From assembly GCF_032854445.1 (NCBI RefSeq), contig NC_088302.1, positions 56,772,237-56,836,236 of the forward strand: a stretch of 64,000 nt of DNA. The letters run 5' to 3'. Every line of letters starts with the position of its first letter. The stretch's first letter is position 1. The notes beneath the pieces were generated by a model. It searched no databases. It worked only from the letters and a program-made list of their open reading frames with translations, and was not told the DNA's origin. Below, one piece after another: positions 60,225-64,000 of this stretch. This stretch comes from Liolophura sinensis (taxonomy: Eukaryota > Mollusca > Polyplacophora > Chitonida > Chitonidae). A program made the translations under genes and the position numbers.

Positions 60225-61205
60225 CGACACCCTTTGCTTTTTCACATTTTCCCTCACAGAAGTCATCTCGTAATGGCTGCATATAAGAGAAGACAGAGAC
60301 GTGAAGTGTAATACATTTTAAGTACATGTATCACAGGAATCCATTAAGGTGAAGTTTAATGAGAGATACTGCAACGTTCTGTTCTCAGGACACTGTCCAC
60401 AGATGTCCAGTTATACGCAGATCCCAAGGTTTGATAGGAAGGTAACCTCGCGCTCTGTCCCGTGTGCCTCTTTGGTCTGATGAACAACGTCTATTTCTAC
60501 ATTTCTGGGATGTTTCGTGAGGACATCCACCTGTCGGCGACCTCCTACCCACGGAATCGAACAGTCCAGTTTGTGGTAGCCTTAGGCAACGGCGCGAGCG
60601 TTCCTTTGAAGTTTTGGGCCCCTTCACATTTACACCACACGACCACAGATAACAGTTTTTTAATTGATAGATCCGACAATAAACCCCTCGAAATGATTCA
60701 CGGCTGTTGAATAATTCATACATGTGTTATCTTCCATACAACCTACTATGATCGATGTGTTCTTGACCTGGCCTGGTGTGGGAGCCAATAGTGCTCGCTA
60801 AATCATTGCCTATAACGATAAACACTAATCACCGGTAGTGAAAACGCCCCAGGAAACAATGTATCTGTCTGCACAGAAAACAAGAAACATTGATGAGAAA
60901 GCATTAGGGATACATAATCTGATTGTTGATGGACTGCCCTCTGATGTGTGTGGTCAGATCATCAGTGGTATGTCGGCTAAATCTGTATCAATGGCTCATC
61001 TCAACCCTCACGATGCTTGGTAAATTCTAACTATTTGTTACCACCCAGGCCGTCCTTTCTACCACACTGTAACAATGTATATATGGATTTAAAGCAACTG
61101 TCAGATGCGTATGCATAAATATACCTCTCTCCAATAAAACGTAAATGTGATTCAATACCATCATATCTGAAAAGATATAAAATACAGTATTTTCTTCTCA
61201 TTTTA
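60225..61205. other. Mostly unique sequence, no gene recognised
   Basis: Frames at 60462-60710 (+), 60385-60723 (-) and 60838-61023 (+) have no recognisable domain. The stretch CACGGAATCGAACAGTCCAG (60551) looks like an inverse tRNA/SINE B-box remnant. Confidence 0.35.
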
Positions 61206-61209
61206 CCTA

Positions 61210-61450
61210 TTTTGGTCTCTATACAATACAATACTATGTCACGCTAAAATATCCTACCGCTTGTATAAAATCGGCATAGCACTGGCCGATTTGGGTCACT
61301 GTACAATAAAATACTTTGTCACCCTAAAATATCCTACCGCTTCTATAAAATCGGCATAACACTGGCCGATTTGGGTCACTATACAATACAATACAACGTC
61401 ACCCTACAATATCCTACCACTTGTACACTGGCATAACACTGGCCGATTTT
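61210..61450. repeat. 80-bp tandem repeat, 3 copies
   Basis: TATCCTACCGCTT recurs at about 61249, 61329 and (as TATCCTACCACTT) 61409, each followed by AATCGGCATARCACTGGCCG. The last unit is partly deleted. Confidence 0.92.
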
Positions 61451-61734
61451 AAAAAGGGAATGACACACAGATTTCACCCTAAAATCGGTTCACAAATTTG
61501 ACGCAGTCTAGTTCAGATTGTCAACAATGGACATTGTGATCGACAGACAATGTTAGCTTAGTGTTTACTACATAGATGTCCAAAGTGCTTCACACCAAAA
61601 ATGAGACACATAATCGAATAGTGGCTATGGAGGCACAGAGTACTTGTCAACGCAGTCTACGGTCAAAGCACGCACATGTTACATGGACAAAATGATACAA
61701 CAGAACAAAGTCTTATGACGCAGAAGTTGGTAAG

Positions 61735-61965
61735 CTTCACTCTGTCTGCAACAAACTGGACACTTGCTACTATATGGCTACGGGTTCAAATCCAGCCCCT
61801 CAGTGCTATGGCGACAGTGACGGCTTTAAGTCAGAAAGTTGACGAAGGCCGGAGCTTTAATCTGGGTACCACTGTTTCCTCCACCCATAAGTCTGGCCGC
61901 CGACGAATAAGTGGACAATTCTTTGGTACATCAATCAATAAAACATCAGTCAAATAAATAAGTAA
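61735..61965 (+). mobile_element. Diverged SINE of the main family
   Basis: GGCTACGGGTTCAAATCCAG carries a B-box; the body includes GTTTCCTCCACCCATAAGTC and GGCCGCCGACGAATAAGTGG and the tail AAATAAATAAGTAAAA. It is older than the other copies. Confidence 0.65.
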
Positions 61966-61969
61966 AAAC

Positions 61970-63650
61970 ATGTGGTTTGCTAAAGCAATGGTAGGCCAAT
62001 GTAGTGGATTTAGTGTAAAATATAGAAATGTGAGGTATAGATTTTACAGCAAAAACCCTTGTCTGAAAACCTATCAACCTTCACAGCTCTTGCAAAGACT
62101 CCTACATCCCACTGCTATTTCCTAAAAAACATGTAAAAGAACGGATTTTTATGGTTAACATGGTCAGAAGTCATGGTAAGTGTAAAGCAGTGTATAAAGC
62201 GTCAACTCTAGGGACAGATTAAGTCATAAATGTAGCATCCTAACGTTAAGAGTATTAAATTAAACAGCAGCCTGGTCCACATGTAGACCAACACTCAATA
62301 ATGACTTACGCAAAACTAACAGAAGTCTCAATATAACTTCACCAATGACAGGTATAAAATTCATCCCCATATTTCATATTCAAAAGTTTTTTCTTCAAGA
62401 AACTCTTTTGCAATGCGACGTAAAGGTACACTTTATCAAAGCGTACAATGCTATCAGATATTCCACGTAAAAGAAATTCAATCTGTCCTGGTAACGGCTA
62501 ACGGTTAACGGCAAGGGTATACACTTACAACACCTTTGTGCCATGAATATACGATGAGTTAACATCGACAAGGAAGAATGGTTCTAGCAGAAACCCTAAT
62601 CCCTGGTGCCTAAAACCACGGATAACCTAACCTTTAAAACCTGAAGATTAATCAGTTACAAAGCGTTTTTATTGTTCACTGCTCAATTCACGGCGGTACA
62701 CAGATAGGGTTAACGGTTTTGCTTATGTCCTTGGAAATACAGGCGAGTGGAATAATAGAAACTATAATGTCAGTCAAAGCTGTTGATTGGCTCTTTGACA
62801 AATGACAGGTGGAACACGTGTTAAGTCCGTGCATCATTACACACTCGAATGTTAAAACATATCGGTGATGATATGACCTTATAAAAGTCACAAGGCTTTG
62901 GGTGTAAATTACACTCCCCAGATTAACTGCTATTTTAAGCTAATCATTCATAAATTAACAGTCTATTTACCTGGATCTCACAATGAATAAGGCCATATCC
63001 CCCTCCCCTGCCCCCGCACCCCTCGCTTATCCAGGGAACTTCGCACGTGCACCTGTATGAGGACTTGTTCCAATAATACTGTGGACCATGTTTTTAAACT
63101 TGGATGAATTTTAAGCCGTGACTTAGATAGACAAGGATATAGACCAGATTCCGCACGGGTAATAAACACTTGAGGGTTCACCTTACCATTCAGTGTCCTG
63201 GCCAGATTCCAGCAGAATCTATTTGGGTGTAGTTAGAGTTTAATGAAGCCAGATAAGTGAGAACCAGCAAAGCATGAAACTATAGTACCACGTGCTTCAG
63301 AATGCCATCAAGGTCGAGCTTTGCTGTGTCTAGGCATCCATCCTTGAACAGTGATTTAGGGCATATTTCACTTGTTCTAGCAGGTCTATGAATTGCCACT
63401 TTTTGTTTATTTGTTTTATTTATTCAGCTGGTAGGTATTAGGGGGCTTAAAAAGCAAGGTACAGTTTTTTATCAGGCAATAGTCAAACACGTTCATGCAG
63501 TCACAATACAGCCTCATATAAGGCCAGTTCTCATGGCGATATTAGTAATACAAATTGTGGCTTGGGCTGCAACGTGTCAACAGCCATGTCAATTCCAAAT
63601 CGTGTGATCTAAAACATGTGCTCTGTGACCTGTATGAGAGTGTCTGTTCA
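61970..63650. other. Unique sequence, no gene recognised
   Basis: Only short featureless frames. No NUDT6 5' exon could be found here. Confidence 0.4.
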
Positions 63651-63654
63651 GTAC

Positions 63655-64000
63655 TCATTATGCTGTGTGCACTTCGTGAAACGACCATCTGGCAGTTCCG
63701 TACACCTTGCGCTAGGAATGCTCCGTGAATCGACCATCTGTGAGTTCCATACACCTTGCGCTACAAGTGATTCGTGAAAAGTGCACCTGACAGTTACGTA
63801 CATCTTACGCTGCGAGCGCTTCGGGAAATGTGCAACTGACAGTTCCGTACACCTTACGCTGCGAGCGCTTCAGAAAACAAGCACCTAGCAGTTCCGAACA
63901 CCTTTCGCTGCGAGTGCTTCGTGAAGCAAACAACCCGGACCATTCGTTCACCTTATGCTGCGAGTGCTTCGTGCAACGACCATCTGGCAGTTCCGTACAC
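63655..64000. repeat. About 49-bp tandem repeat running off the window
   Basis: The unit is about CGACCATCTGGCAGTTCCGT ACACCTTGCGCTGCGAGTGC TTCGTGAAA, seven copies, continuing past the right edge. Confidence 0.9.

Overview
The window is animal nuclear DNA, most likely from a mollusc. Three things point there: intron-split genes with GT/AG boundaries and long introns; many minisatellites; and copies of a tRNA-headed SINE whose 3' end (CGTATAAGTGAAATATTC followed later by AAATAAATAAAT) I know from molluscan genomes. I cannot name the species. I see no bacterial genes, operons, CRISPR arrays or rRNA genes.

Two genes can be identified with confidence. (1) On the + strand, a complete three-exon fibroblast growth factor gene: coding exons 11046-11229, 21105-21208 and 23234-23431, 161 codons. 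It has no visible signal peptide, the FGF-typical 104-nt middle exon, and a full match to the FGF family signature across the exon 2/3 junction. (2) On the - strand, the last two recognised exons of a NUDT6-type Nudix hydrolase: a 48-nt Nudix-box exon at 36978-37025 and the terminal exon at 30464-30798. Its 5' exons were not found and probably lie beyond the right edge. The two genes converge tail to tail with 7.0 kb between stop codons. This is the FGF2/NUDT6 sense-antisense arrangement of vertebrates, and it is the main finding.

Layout. 1-2.8 kb: 48-bp minisatellite. 2.8-11 kb: mostly unique sequence with SINEs, a TA microsatellite and two doubtful candidate exons (3106, 7493-7988). 11.0-23.4 kb: FGF gene; intron 1 (9.9 kb) holds a 61-bp array, a SINE and a 36-bp array, intron 2 a 42-bp array and a SINE piece. 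23.4-30.4 kb: convergent intergenic region with small arrays and SINEs. 30.4-37.0 kb: 3' half of NUDT6; a 32-bp array sits just upstream of its last acceptor. 37.3-39.3 kb: 30-bp array. 41.4-44.8 kb: a 3.36-kb element bounded by two nearly identical 454-bp direct repeats. 47-60 kb: further 30-, 46-, 29- and 59-bp arrays. 61-64 kb: 80-bp and 49-bp repeats, a SINE and unique sequence.

Tandem arrays cover roughly a quarter of the window. Several have unit lengths divisible by three, or units without stops in several frames, so they yield long open frames (up to 666 codons) that I treat as repeat artefacts, not genes.
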